From Pseudophaeomoniella oleicola (lineage: Eukaryota > Ascomycota > Eurotiomycetes > Phaeomoniellales > Phaeomoniellaceae): DNA of 64,000 nucleotides. A program made the position numbers and the translations under genes. Each line of letters starts with the position of its first letter. Positions within the stretch are counted from its first letter, which is position 1. Below, piece by piece: positions 33,644 to 45,185 of this stretch. Below the pieces are notes generated by a model, which was not told the DNA's origin, searched no databases, and saw only the letters and a list, made by a program, of their open reading frames with translations. The stretch covers positions 124,001 through 188,000 of the forward strand of contig QWDQ01000013.1 of NCBI GenBank assembly GCA_003868215.1, given 5' to 3'.

Positions 33644-35504
33644 ATTGCACGACGTTCAGGCTGATGGAACCAGGTGCTTTCAAAGATGTGAGGATACGGT
33701 AGTAGACGGCGACTGTACTGCGTTCTGACCGCAGCTACAGATGATTAAATGAGTCGTAGTTGAGTTGGAAGATGATGTTGATGAAAGATGTTGTTGAGAG
33801 AAGTAACTTGAGGTGGATCAAATCAAGCACAGGCAGGATTCACGTTAGCGTATTGGTATTGCGGCTGAGTTCGTGCAACCCCCGGGGTTTTCCTCAGCGA
33901 TGTTCCCTTTGATAAAGAACGACAACGACGGAATGCCAGAGCAATACAGTTCTTCGTGGTCGGGACGTAAATGAAGCCAGGACGTGAATTATCCCAGAGA
34001 TATACGCAGTAGTGAACAGTGAGAGACGGCCAAGTGTGTATAGGTATATCAGAAGTCCGGTCCTTGATAATACGGATGGTACTATGGTAGGTACGGAGAC
34101 AGTAATCAAACAAGATCAGCCACAATAACAACAATAAATGGAGTAGGTTGCGTGTATGCAAAATCGTTTTCGTTGGTACGTTACGGTCTGTTTCAGTTCA
34201 GTTATATCTCCAACAGCGATAGGCACCTTACCTGTGGCGAAGGGTTAGATATGCAGGCCTGTACGCTTCTAATCAAAGGCGTTCTTTTAACCGTGAGGGA
34301 ATTTAGGGGGTACGCTATACCCCTTATCGCTGTTTTTCAGACGATATATAGGTACATAAACTCTGGAGAGGCCAATTGTTTCAGAACATTCTTGGACATA
34401 ACACCTACAGTATTAACTTCAAGGTTACCTTGAGGACCTACCTTATTTACCAGACCGACAATTATGCCTATCCTACCAACCTTACCTACCAGATTACCTA
34501 TGTTAGGTACCTTACCTATCTTACCTGTCTTATCTATACATCTAATAGCTACCTAATTACCTACCCTACCTTAAGCTGCCTCATTGATGGTTCGCTGGTG
34601 ACCTCTTCCTCCACGTACTCTTTCAATTCCCCACAGTGGTCCCCTTTGTCTATCTGGTACCTGACCTACAGTATCTGTCTACAAGAACGAAGCAACCCCT
34701 TTTTAACCGTTGATATGTTGACATCTTCCCAAGTCAAACAGTTTGGTCTCCGCTCGTGACCGCTTGACTTCCAATATACACGTGTAGGTAGTCTGCCTGC
34801 ATGAATGTTCAAGGATCCACGAACATTTTGATAATTACTGGACATGAAAACTTCTGAGAGGCAGGCTACGCTTAGTCATACTGTACTGTGCCATCAGCTG
34901 CCTGCCCACCAACTGACAACCTACAAAATACCAAGTTATGCACAGTGTACCGATACTTCGTACATTAGTATACTCCCCCAGGTCATCCATGCTTTCGCTT
35001 CCTCACACTATAAGCTGATGTTCCATAATTTCTGCCATAGCGTACGATAGCAGCATGGAAACTGTCTGTGAATGGCAAAAATGTCAACCCAGAGTCTACA
35101 AGAAGCCTCTTATCCTACTTAGAGCTACTAGACTCTTGACTGTGCCACAGTCGTTAACGTAGCTATGGCTATGCTGAAGGATTCCGTGCCAACTTTGGTG
35201 GAGCCGTAGCTCCCGCTTTCAGCTTTGAAGGTCATGATTCTGCCGAGCAGTCTTAGCTTCCATATTAATGTCTAACAAGGCTTATGTACCTAGATCACTT
35301 GGGAAAGATAAGCTTGCCAGCTGAACGCCATTGATCAAGAATGTCTCATCATGAAAATGGGAGTGAGCTGCCCAGTAGAGCAAGCCTTCTAGAGGATATA
35401 AACATTATATACAAGAGTTTTTGATGATTGCCTGAATTTAATGTACATACATCTTCAACGTAACAGATGACAACGCACTAATTGCCATCACATGCAGCCG
35501 CCAG
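33644..35504. other. Intergenic region with ACCT/AGGT-rich DNA
   Basis: No gene in 1.86 kb. The RHO1 promoter and leader must lie at its left end. At about 34430-34570 the plus strand is dense with CTTACCTAC-type words, including a GTTAGGTACC palindromic patch. Open frames here simply follow that repetitive composition. Confidence 0.5.
34430..34570. repeat. Degenerate ACCTT/ACCTA word cluster
   Basis: Imperfect 8-12-bp words such as CCTTACCTACC and GGTACCTTACC recur about a dozen times in 140 bp. This belongs to the same word family as the clusters at 53157-53577 and 59244-59410. Confidence 0.6.
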
Positions 35505-36597
35505 TCATCTAGTTTGTTTTGAGGCTTTCACCTCTGCAATCAACTTCATTGTCTCTTCTGTTACACCTGATGATCGCCTCCAGGCCTTCTCCTGAACATG
35601 TTTTTGCCAGAATTCCGTCTGAGGCGTGACGAGTTGCTGCCTAGCTCTGTGTAACTCCTTGAGATCCTCAATGACCTTCTCCTCCACAAAGGTCCTTTCA
35701 TGATCATTGCGCATTTTATTATAAGGGTTTCGAATCTCGTCTATCAGGTCGGACGGAAGCGGTTGTGTCACCAATGTTGGTATAAATGTGCTATGCTCAA
35801 CATAGAGGCGTGGAGTATCAGATGAGTATGTATCTTGCCCGGAAATTTTCTCTTCTGGCCACGGGATCTCCAGGTCCAATCCATGCACGTAGCGAGTGTG
35901 TGTTGGTAGTTTCGAAAAATGGTGTCGTTCGATTGTGGGTTCCCCGCCGTACATATCCCGTATGATCACTTCTTTGACGGCGCCAGTCTGAGGATCTTTC
36001 AAAGGTACTACAAGGCGAACGTCGAGTATGGAAATTGGGAGCTCTCGTGTCTGAAATGGGCCCCTGCTCGGATCTTCCACTCTCTGGAACTCCATCAGTG
36101 CAACATCGACCTATCCATAGTTGTCAGTCCCAAGGCTGCTTCCATAGATCACAAGAGCATTGAAGTATCTGTGCACTCACGCGGTTGACGCCGTCGACCC
36201 GAAGAGTCTGACTTTCTTCGTCGACACTTTTCACCTTCCCGATTTTGCCCTTCTCCCTACCACGCACTATGCACACCCGATCTCCTACTGCAAAGTTGAA
36301 ATATTTTACCCTAGCGATCTTTTCAACCTCGACTTCTTGGGAATGATGAATCGGCCTCGTGCCGTAAGATAACCTCCTATCACCAACATCCCGCTTCGGT
36401 GCCAGTGGTCCAAGCAAGAAATCTTCCCGGCGCCCTCTGCGTTCCTGTCTGATTTCGTCTGCAATGTCTCGATCCAGCATGGATTGCTGGCGAAGCTTGT
36501 CGTTCCGCTGCTCTATCAGAGCTTTTTCGGCGACACGTCGCTGCCGCCGGAGGGCCTGGTTGCGAGCAAGCAACGTCCTTCGGAGGACCTTCTGCAT
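35505..36597 (-). CDS. MRPL40: Mitochondrial large-subunit ribosomal protein uL24m (Mrpl40)
   Basis: Two minus-strand exons, 36597-36181 and 36110-35505, give 340 residues with a 70-nt intron. The N-terminus (MQKVLRRTLLARNQALRRQRRV) is Arg-rich, lacks acidic residues and fits a mitochondrial presequence. A KOW motif lies at about 103-140 (FAVGDRVCIVRGREKGKIGKV, then LRVDGVNRV). The intron is directly after VNR. Downstream blocks, PISILDVRLVVPLKDPQTG, RYVHGLDLEIPWPEE and TFIPTLVTQPLPSDLIDEIRN, match fungal uL24m extensions. It binds 23S-like rRNA early in assembly of the mitochondrial large subunit. It is divergent from FMT1, another mitochondrial translation gene. Confidence 0.9.
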
Positions 36598-36907
36598 CTT
36601 TTGGTGTTAACGGGGGAATTCGACTTCGGGAAGCGATCGAACTGTTCGAATACAGATTCCTGATTAAATTGCAGGCTTCGCCTGATAGATTCTTTGGCTG
36701 GCTCTAATGTCAATAAAGCATAACACTCCGAACAGATGGATCAATGTCAATTGGCGCAATATTTGTTGGAGAAATTTCGGCTAATATTCTGCCAAGCATC
36801 AGGGACTCTCGGAGGTCAGATATGAGGTCCGCTCACATTCTGACCCTTCAAAAGGAGTGATTCTCCTAATCCCATGCACAAGAAATACCATTGTAACCGC
36901 TGATGTG
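36598..36907. promoter_or_regulatory. Shared divergent promoter of two mitochondrial translation genes
   Basis: 310 bp separate the uL24m and FMT1 start codons. If FMT1 starts at the earlier in-frame ATG (36857), the spacer is only 259 bp. I see no TATA box. Confidence 0.55.
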
Positions 36908-38307
36908 ATGCTTTTGAGCCATCGCAGGTTCTTAGATTTTGGAATTTGCACATGGCGGACTGCCTGCAAGAAGCGTGGTCTACCCTCCAAAACACTCCCA
37001 TATAACAACTTCTCAAGAGCCCAGCTGAACACATCCGCGCCAGAACCTCTAAGAATCCTATTTTGCGGATCTGATGCTTACAGTGTTGCTTGCCTAGATG
37101 CCTTGTACAGAGAGTATGGCTCTGGGAGCTCTGATATCGCCTCCATCGATGTCGTTTGTCGACCAGGAAAGCCTGTAGGTCGAGGTTATAAACACATCCG
37201 GCACCGTAAGTTCCCTTGGTATCATGATTTTACACATGTATTTTAACGCAGATAGCACCAATACGAGGAACTGCCCAAGAACTGGGGTTGAGACTCCATG
37301 AGATTGATACTTTCACTAGATGGGAGGTTAGTGCTAAGCAACTAAGTCTACCTTGATTAGCTACTTATCAGTGTAGCCGCCTTCGGTCAATCTCATAGTC
37401 GCAGTTTCATTTGGTCTTTTCATACCACCTCGCCTCTTGAGAGGTGCAAGGTATGGTGGTATTAATGTACATCCATCATTGCTTCCGGAGTATGCATCTA
37501 CCCGAAAATCCCTCGACGTTTTTAACAATTGCAAGCTTTCGCGGTGCGGCACCTCTGCATTGGACATTGTTGATGGGTGACACCCATACAGGTGCTACTG
37601 TTCAAACTTTGCATCATGAAAAGTTCGACCACGGTACGATTTTGGCCCAAACGAGTCCCCCGGGCCTCAAGATTCCACCGAATGCAACCTATGATGACCT
37701 GTTGGATTTGGTCAAGCCTGAGTCCGCTGAACTTCTGCTCAACGTTATAAGGCATCGGTCATTTGAAAAATATTCGGCGACGTTAGGTCAAGGTCCAGGA
37801 GATAGTTCCCAACAAGGCAACCTACGCAAAGCTCCTAAGATCACACCCCAACATAGACGTATTGATTGGAACAATTGGTCAGCACAGAGTCTCGTGAGGA
37901 GACAGAAGGTCCTTGGTCGCCTCTGGACTACATTTACACCAGATTTGGAATCAGAAAGTAACGCAAGTCCACATGAGCCACTGACGAATAAGCCTGTGAG
38001 GGTGATTTTTGGAGCCGACGTCGAGGTTTTAGATGGAAACAACATCAACGGTCATTCGAAATGTCTAGAAATCAGCATAGGTGTACCATATTGCAGTCTC
38101 GATCTCGAAGGTGGCTCAGCGGACCCCGAAAGGAAGGGGCTCTTGATAAATACTCAGGATGGGGGGACGATTCTGCTACCGACAATGACCGTGGAAGGCG
38201 ACAAAACCAGACCTGCTGTTGAAGCAGCTATGAAGCATGGCATGATGTCTCAGCAATGTCCGACTGGGCATGGATCCTTGTACGCATTCCGACACCGTCT
38301 TGACTGA
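36908..38307 (+). CDS. FMT1: Mitochondrial methionyl-tRNA formyltransferase
   Basis: Four exons, 36908-37205, 37256-37326, 37377-37489 and 37536-38307, give 417 residues. Introns are 50, 50 and 46 nt. The N-terminus from 36908 (MLLSHRRFLDFGICTWRTAC) is suited to mitochondrial import. An in-frame ATG at 36857 is also possible. The Rossmann-like core begins LRILFCGSDAYSVACLDAL. The catalytic region has INVHPSLLP (the Asn and His of the N-x-H motif), FRGAAPLHWTLLMGDTHTG and FDHGTIL (the Asp). The SLLP|DFRG junction crosses the last intron. The enzyme transfers formyl from 10-formyl-tetrahydrofolate to initiator Met-tRNA in mitochondria. The second acceptor could be CGCAG or GATAG, four bases apart, but only GATAG keeps frame. 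Confidence 0.9.
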
Positions 38308-39159
38308 GCTACTGCTGCCTCTAGACTAAATGTTTCTCACTGAGGCTTACCATCTGGAATTGAGCAGAAGACTGCTCATCTACTTGTTAACTCTGGGGCT
38401 TCCTAACATTCCGAGATGTATAAAGGAATCGGCCACGCATCTGTCTTTGTTTCAAGGTACTCTCTGAGTCTCTTGCGCACTTGTTGTTGTCCCTGACATG
38501 AAAGTAATTCTCCGCAAATCTCAATGATGTATATACCTAACTTGGCCACTTCTTCACATCTATCGATAACCCAAGATGGTACTAGAGACACTGGACTTCG
38601 AGCAATATCACAGCCATAACGTGGTTATGAATAAAATGTATACGTTGAGCATGCTCGAATACTTAGGCAGAGATGAGTTATTGAGTGGTCTGTTAAAAAA
38701 GGGGAGGTTACCTTAATAGGTAAGTCAAGCGACATCTGACCTAGTCCGCTATCAATAGAGATACATACAGTACCTGATATTTACCATGAGAGATGTTCAC
38801 AGACTTGTCGAGCATATAATGAGCATAGCATATAAAGGGATAGAGATCCTAGCTCTATGCAACGTAGACTGGCATGAGCTCACAAGTACATCTGGGGCTC
38901 TGAGGAGGGTAGGTGGTTGCAATATGTGACCATCGCGGCCGCTGCGTCAGACATCCTCGTCGCCTGTCATAAGTGCTACGTTAATTTGCTTGTCGATTTG
39001 AGAAATGCGTTCGGTCGTTTTCAAGATAAGTTTGCCCTGTTCTTTCCGCTCATGCTTCTCCTACTACCATCACCCCAGACACAAGCAACCAGCCATCATC
39101 ATGGGTAGTTGCCTCTCTTGAGCTTTGTCTCGTGCTGTTCCTTCCCTCAATTGCCAAGT
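38308..39159. other. Intergenic region before the 39-kb orphan gene
   Basis: No gene called in 852 bp. Just before the next start, an ATG at 39101 opens only six codons, MGSCLS, then a stop. A NotI-type GCGGCCGC word is at about 38935. Confidence 0.45.
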
Positions 39160-41396
39160 ATGGTCCCTCAAGTCTTCAATCAACTTTGTTGCCAAGACGA
39201 AGAAGACAGCAATCTCCTGGGCATGCACTCTGACAGGCGCCCTTTGTTGAATGATGATTCTTTGCAGGTATCCGCCGACATGGACACGAACGTCAGGGGT
39301 CAGACCCTCAAGGACCGAAAAGCCCGGCACCGGTCACTGTCCTTTTTCCGTTTCGAAGCTGAAAGAGATCCCAGCACCATCAATGACAGCGATGGTAAGT
39401 CGCAATCCTCATGCCGCTCAAGAAAACTTTTGACACGTCTTCGGTAGGAAAGCGACATCCACGAAAGAGAAGCGCAAGTGTAGACCTCCTCGACGATGCG
39501 AGAAGTCATCTCCTTCGCGGGGTAGCTGTCTTTCGCGGGTCAGGGACAACAAGGCGATCTCACGATATACAAAGAGACTTTGCCAGCTTTGACGCCCCGT
39601 CAATAGAGAGCAGGGACCGCAGCAACCCTCTGACAACGACGGCGAGATTAGGCACCGCTCTCAAATCTCACAAACGTAGATCTCTTTCATGGTTTCCTAC
39701 CACCAACACCAGTCTTCCCAGAAGTCTTCCCAGGAGTATCATCGGCCCTGCTCCAACGCTTTCACACCAGAATATTAGCTCTGCATCCATGGCGAAGAGC
39801 GGCGAGACTGATCCCGTGCTTACCAACACTTCAAACGTGAACATCGCAGACTCAGAGGGTGTTCATCGCAAAGACGGCACTGGACTTGACCCAGGCATGG
39901 ATGAGCAATCTCCAGCAGATGGCACACATGCGGTGAAAGACGATCAACGCCATCGAATGGATCAGCCTAAACCCAGATTCAAAGCTGGCAAGAAAGCTCT
40001 CTCCCGTGTCAAACATGCATTTATGGGCAGACTTTATGGCGGTGGCACTTCTCGACGCAAATTGCGCTCAGGTGGTGAGAATCCTATTCACGACTCAGAC
40101 GCCTCCGCAGGTGAAGATACAGAACTCCCTGCAGAGGCACGATTTGGTCATCGCACTAGTACCCTAACAAAGTCAGCTTCCAAGAAAAAGAGGTCGTCCC
40201 CTAGACGTGATCGCCTCTCCCAAAGCAGTATCACCAGAAAACAACTTGCTTCTGCGCAAATTTCCGACGGTCATGACACGCATGAAACCGAGCCTTCATT
40301 TGCATTGAACATTCCGGATGTCCCTAAGCAGGGGGATCTAGAGCAATCGTTCACTACCGCCGTCAATAAGCTCGAAGCTGAAGAATATGGGTCCCCTCCA
40401 CTCACTGCTAATGATGGCACGAGGTCCACAGTCACATCAGGCATGGCTGCAGGTGTCCATCTGAACCATAACCAGTCTATCGGATCGCAAACACTTGCAC
40501 TCTCGAATAATGATGTCAACGCTTCTAACACCAAGCCCCAGGAGCCACAGAAGAGACTCAAACCAGTCATGTACAAAGGGCATCCAGATCCTCTTCGAAG
40601 CCACCGCAACGTCATGGAGTTCGCCAGTCCTCCACAACAGAGCAAATCTAGTCCTGATGCATCCGGAACCTCCACAACGCCACGCACCGAAGTCAACAGA
40701 GACGATGATCAGATGACAGAAATCGATGATGTACCAATCTACTCTGAGTCCATGGGAAATCTCAGCCACTATGCTCGTATGCCATCTTCTGGTGGTCAGC
40801 CAGCAAAAGCACCACGACACGAGAGACCAATGTCTCCCGGAGACTTTCAGCTTGTGAGCGGACGCGGGGCACCAGCATGGTTACCTCCAGCTGTGTATGG
40901 CAACAGTCCAGCCTATGGAAACCATGTTGCTTCTCGTGGCCCTGTGTCTGGAACTCAACAAGGTCGCGCACCACGCCCTCAAACGAGCAACGATGATAAA
41001 CCCTTGCCTATTGATCCAGGGTCCAGAGACCATCACACAACCCTCAGAGACATGAACGGTGGACGATCTGGACATATTGCAGTGAAGACCAAGAAGAATC
41101 GATGGCGTTCACAGGCAGCAGAATCAGACGGAACCATAGTTGGCACGCCAACTTATCTGGGAGGGTTTCATCCGGCGTTCAGACCCAATGAATATGCGAA
41201 CCTCGCTTCTGGTCATACAACTCCTCGCAGACGAAGAAGTGGCGAAGAAATGATTCAGTCATCCCGATCAGGTGAGGTCGGCAACAACGGACAGATTGAT
41301 CACCAGAACGTTTACAGCTCGGTTCGTGATGCTTACACCAGGTTTGAAGATGACATCAAAGCTCGACGTACAGAAGGCGAAAGCAAAGACGTTTGA
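39160..41396 (+). CDS. Large low-complexity fungal orphan protein
   Basis: Two exons, 39160-39394 and 39448-41396, with a 53-nt intron (GTAAGT to CGGTAG), give 727 residues. I do not recognise a domain. The N-terminus has MVPQVFNQLCCQDEEDSNLL, with a double Cys and acidic patch, then RRPLLNDD. Most of the rest is Ser/Thr/Pro/Gly-rich and disordered-looking with basic islands (PRKRSASVDLLDDA, RFKAGKKALSRVKHAFMGRL, SKKKRSSPRRDRLS) and many RxxS sites for basophilic kinases. The end is more ordered: PTYLGGFHPAFRPNEYANLA, then YSSVRDAYTRFEDDIKARR. The start is uncertain: the nearby MGSCLS mini-frame, or an ATG-G|GTAGTT donor at 39105 spliced to 39197, could give other N-termini. No function proposed. 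Confidence 0.7.
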
Positions 41397-42818
41397 TTGG
41401 TGTCAACGCGGAACATTGTTCCTAGGCGGACAGTCAGTCTAATTTTGGTATGAAATCTGCACGGCGACATTCGTCCTGAATGTGTCTTAGCTCGGCAGAA
41501 AGGAACAGTCACAGAATGTATTACAGACACGACATGATGAGGGGTGCAATGTACTTGCTTTATCTGATTTTCGGAGCAACAGAGACATCTTGGCCATATT
41601 GGTCAAAAGTGGTAGGGCACGAATTAATCCTTCAGGGCAGGAGATGATGTGTGAAAGGATTCCGAAGTTGGCCCACACAAGTTGGCTAGGTACCAAGGTA
41701 CTTTGCCATATGCCTTTGCCGGCGTCTTGTGATGATAGGTAGAAATGCTCGAGCGGGTAGATACACCTCATGACAGTATCAGGTAGACAACGCAAACGAG
41801 GTCAGCTCAGATAGCCTAGGAAGTTAAGGCACATTCTTCAAGCGATTTGGTTTCTACGGCTACTACATACATACTTCGGATAAACGTTGTAGAGGGTGGA
41901 ATGTGGTAGGGCAGCGAGACAGATACGATCCTAAAGCTCCACAACAACCAGCAGCATTCGAAGTCAAATCTGGTTTACCCGTGCCTTGGATTTGACCGGC
42001 TCGCCGACCAGCTACTGATGCACACCATGATATGTGACAGATCTGCGTCTGCAATCTGGATTCTGTGTGTAGGGCGTACGAATGATTCAGGAACATCCAG
42101 TGTGCCAGTGTACATGAGCTTCAACCGCGACTACTGTAGGTAATTATCCATGCTGTGTGGGGGGTAGCGGTGTCAGAGTTCGGCGGTCAAGGAAGCGCGG
42201 TAGTGTTACTATTATTATTGTTTTGGACATCCGACTTTATTGCCAGTTGGCACTCGCTCGTCCGTTGTGTCCACTCTGATCTGGCTATGTGAGATCCTTT
42301 CAGAAGTGGCATTGCAAAAGGAGACTCTCATAGCATCTTCGCCGGTGCCTTGGCTCGGAGGTCATGGACCTAGGACGGGACCCGAACATAAGTCTACATA
42401 AGACACTGGGTATACGTACCTGAAGCTACTGACGATTGTAGGTTCTTGATCCAAGATCGAGTCGATTTCGCAAAAGAAAGTGGAGTCCAGGCCAGGCCAG
42501 ACTAGGCCCGGGTGTTTTGCTGGCAGTTCTGCTGTTCCTGTGATTGTCGACCTTCAGTGCAAGGTAGTATTGGGCGGAGATTGATGAGATTAATGGTCGG
42601 AAAGAACAGCAGATGAAAAGATGGATGGAAGGCTGGAATGGGCCAAGGGAGGATTTTGATCACAGGCTTGACCACTTAGATGATAGTTAAGGTTTTACCT
42701 GATGCTTAGGGGGGAGGTTAGTGGAGAGTAGATAAGGGTCTAGGTACCGTGTACTATGGTACAGGCTCGTAGGCACGGTGTACATAGTACATACAAGCAA
42801 GGCACTCCGTAGCGAGAA

Positions 42819-42847
42819 GACATCGAGACATCGAGACATCGAGACAT
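42819..42847. repeat. Tandem 8-bp repeat GACATCGA
   Basis: Three full units and a partial fourth, end to end, with no mismatch. Confidence 0.9.
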
Positions 42848-42918
42848 ACGACTGACGATACTTGAAGGGGTAAGGGATAAACTTGGGTCAAAATTATTTC
42901 ACCCTTTTGCACCCCTGC

Positions 42919-42947
42919 AAGACCACCCAAGACCACCCAAGACCACC
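42919..42947. repeat. Tandem 10-bp repeat AAGACCACCC
   Basis: Two full units and nine bases of a third, without mismatch, about 70 bp after the GACATCGA array. Confidence 0.9.
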
Positions 42948-43180
42948 TTGATTGGTTGCCAGCAAGGACTGTACCTAAAATACGGTAAGTTACCTCGAAA
43001 GACGCCAACGCAGTCAGTCTCTCAGTCCCCGTCCCCCGTCCCCATCCCATCCCTTTCGTCCCTCAGCCTCAATTCAGAACGTCCAACTCAGTTTCACGAA
43101 CTTACCTCGATCTCATCATCAGCGCTTGTTTTTCCTTTCGTCCACCTCATCTTCAGGCACTCGCCTTGCTTTTCAAGGCG

Positions 43181-43181
<1 letters not shown>

Positions 43182-43212
<31 letters not shown>
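43182..43212. repeat. (CTG)n microsatellite, about 10 units
   Basis: CTG run followed by one CTT interruption and two more CTG. It lies about 380 bp upstream of the CK1 start codon, probably in promoter or leader. Confidence 0.9.
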
Positions 43213-43214
<2 letters not shown>

Positions 43215-43588
43215 CTGCTGCATGTCTCTCTGAGGTCGCGCTCGCTCATTAGTTCAAAGTCCGGTGCGTGACGGAAAGCAGCTGGTGCTAGCTCCTTTCT
43301 GTTGTGTTCATAGATCGAGGGAATTTTTGGGCTTTCGCTATCATCCAAAACTTCTGATACTATTCGTTCACCTGAAGCACAACTCGCATCCTATTGGTAT
43401 GTTCATGCTTCAGTTGAGCTCACTTCTGTTCTCGATCATCTCGTATCACATCACTGCTTACAGCTCGTTGTGTTTTGTTGGCCGCCGTGACTAACTTGAT
43501 CTACCTGATAGAATGCGAACCGTTTCTGTCGTCTTAGAGGTACACGACGCCCACAGCGGTAGGATCACGCAACCCTCATTATCCTACA

Positions 43589-45185
43589 ATGGCCTCCTCA
43601 TCGTCGAACGTGGTTGGGGTCCATTACCGAGTGGGAAAGAAGATTGGCGAGGGATCATTTGGTGTGATATTTGAAGGGACAAACCTACTGAACAACCAAC
43701 AAGTTGCTATCAAATTCGTACGCTCAAACATTGCTAAGACGATTCGACCGACGTGCCTAATACACAGCAGGAACCGAGAAAAAGTGATGCGCCACAGTTA
43801 CGAGATGAATATCGGACATACAAGATCTTGGTCGGCTGCCGTAAGGATGAACATCTAATGACGCCAAACAATACTGATTATACCGTAGCCGGAATTCCAA
43901 ATGTCTACTATTTTGGGCAAGAAGGTCTACACAACATCCTGGTAATCGACCTGCTTGGGCCTAGTCTGGAGGACCTCTTCGATCACTGCAACAGGCGATT
44001 CTCCATCAAGACAGTGGTCATGGTCGCAAAGCAAATGGTATTTACTTTCCTGGATAGGTCTTGAACACGTTCTAACTCGTTGTCTAGCTTTCACGGGTCC
44101 AAACAATCCACGAAAAGAACTTGATCTATAGAGACATCAAGCCGGACAACTTCCTGATAGGGCGTCCAGGCACGAAAGCTGCAAACGTTATCCATGTCGT
44201 CGACTTCGGTATGGCAAAGCAATACCGCGATCCAAAGACGAAGCAGCATATTCCGTATAGAGAGAGGAAGTCGTTGTCCGGTACAGCTCGCTACATGAGT
44301 ATCAATACTCACCTAGGACGTGAGCAATCACGAAGAGATGATCTTGAAGCGTTGGGACATGTTTTCATGTACTTTCTCCGTGGTGGATTGCCGTGGCAGG
44401 GCCTTAAGGCAGCAACCAACAAGCAGAAGTATGAGAAGATAGGGGAGAAGAAACAAACGACTGCTATCAAAGACTTGTGTGATGGCTTCCCAGGTCCGCA
44501 TCCCTCAGTGACAAATAGTTGGTATAACCGCTAACAAGCCTTAGAGTTCAACAAGTATCTCAGCTACGTACGCAACCTCGGATTCGAAGATACCCCCGAC
44601 TACGACTACTTGCGAGACCTGTTTACGCAAGCGCTTAAGAACACTGGTGAAGTGGAAGACGGTGAATATGACTGGATGAAGTTGAATGGAGGACGTGGCT
44701 GGGAAGCCATGAAGCAACACCCATCACAGCATCATTTGCATGCAAATAATGTTCCCAACTCTTCCGCCCGTGAGCTCCATGGTGCTTCAGGCGCTGCTCG
44801 TGGAGCTCCTCGTGGTACAGTCACTGCTGACCGTTTAAACGCCGCGCAACCCCCGCCCCCCTCTCCCGCGAAACCAGGAGTAGTGGGGAAGACGCGCGAT
44901 CGGCAAAACGCCCCAGGCGGGTTGCCAGCTAATAAACGTCAAAGCGGCCAGGCGGGGGCCTTATCTCAGACGATGGACATGGTCACACCGACGGCGAGTA
45001 CGCAAGCACAGTTCCAGAACAGTAATGCCAATCTACCAGGTCAGCGAATCAACAGTCCTGCTGGGCAAGCTCTGGCAGGGAATCAGCAAGCGGCAAATGG
45101 AGGGAGAACTGGACAGCAACAGCAAGAGTCTCAGCCAGGATTCTTTCAGAAGTTGATGAAGGCTCTATGCTGCGGTAAGCGCTGA
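43589..45185 (+). CDS. Casein kinase I, membrane-type (Yck/CkiA-like)
   Basis: Five exons, 43589-43717, 43771-43840, 43889-44037, 44088-44493 and 44545-45185, give 464 residues. The kinase domain spans about residues 13-300: [15 protein letters not shown] loop (17-30), catalytic Lys42 in [13 protein letters not shown] (130-137) and [13 protein letters not shown] (153-165). The CK1 signature follows: [40 protein letters not shown] shows its key residues in the frame, here with QHIPYRE. After the domain comes a Gln/Ala/Gly/Pro-rich tail of about 130 residues ending KALCCGKR. A double Cys near the end fits palmitoylation and plasma-membrane attachment, as in yeast Yck1/2. CK1 acts in morphogenesis, endocytosis and glucose sensing. 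All intron phases agree. It is convergent with the RUS gene. Confidence 0.93.

Larger units (their letters stand above)
41397..43588. other. Intergenic region and long leader of casein kinase I
   Basis: No gene in 2.2 kb. Contents seen: a tandem 8-bp GACATCGA repeat at 42819-42847 (about 3.5 units); a tandem 10-bp AAGACCACCC repeat at 42919-42947; C-rich GTCCCC words near 43026-43050; and the CTG run at 43182-43212. The last 600 bp probably include the CK1 promoter and a 5' leader that may contain an intron. Confidence 0.45.
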
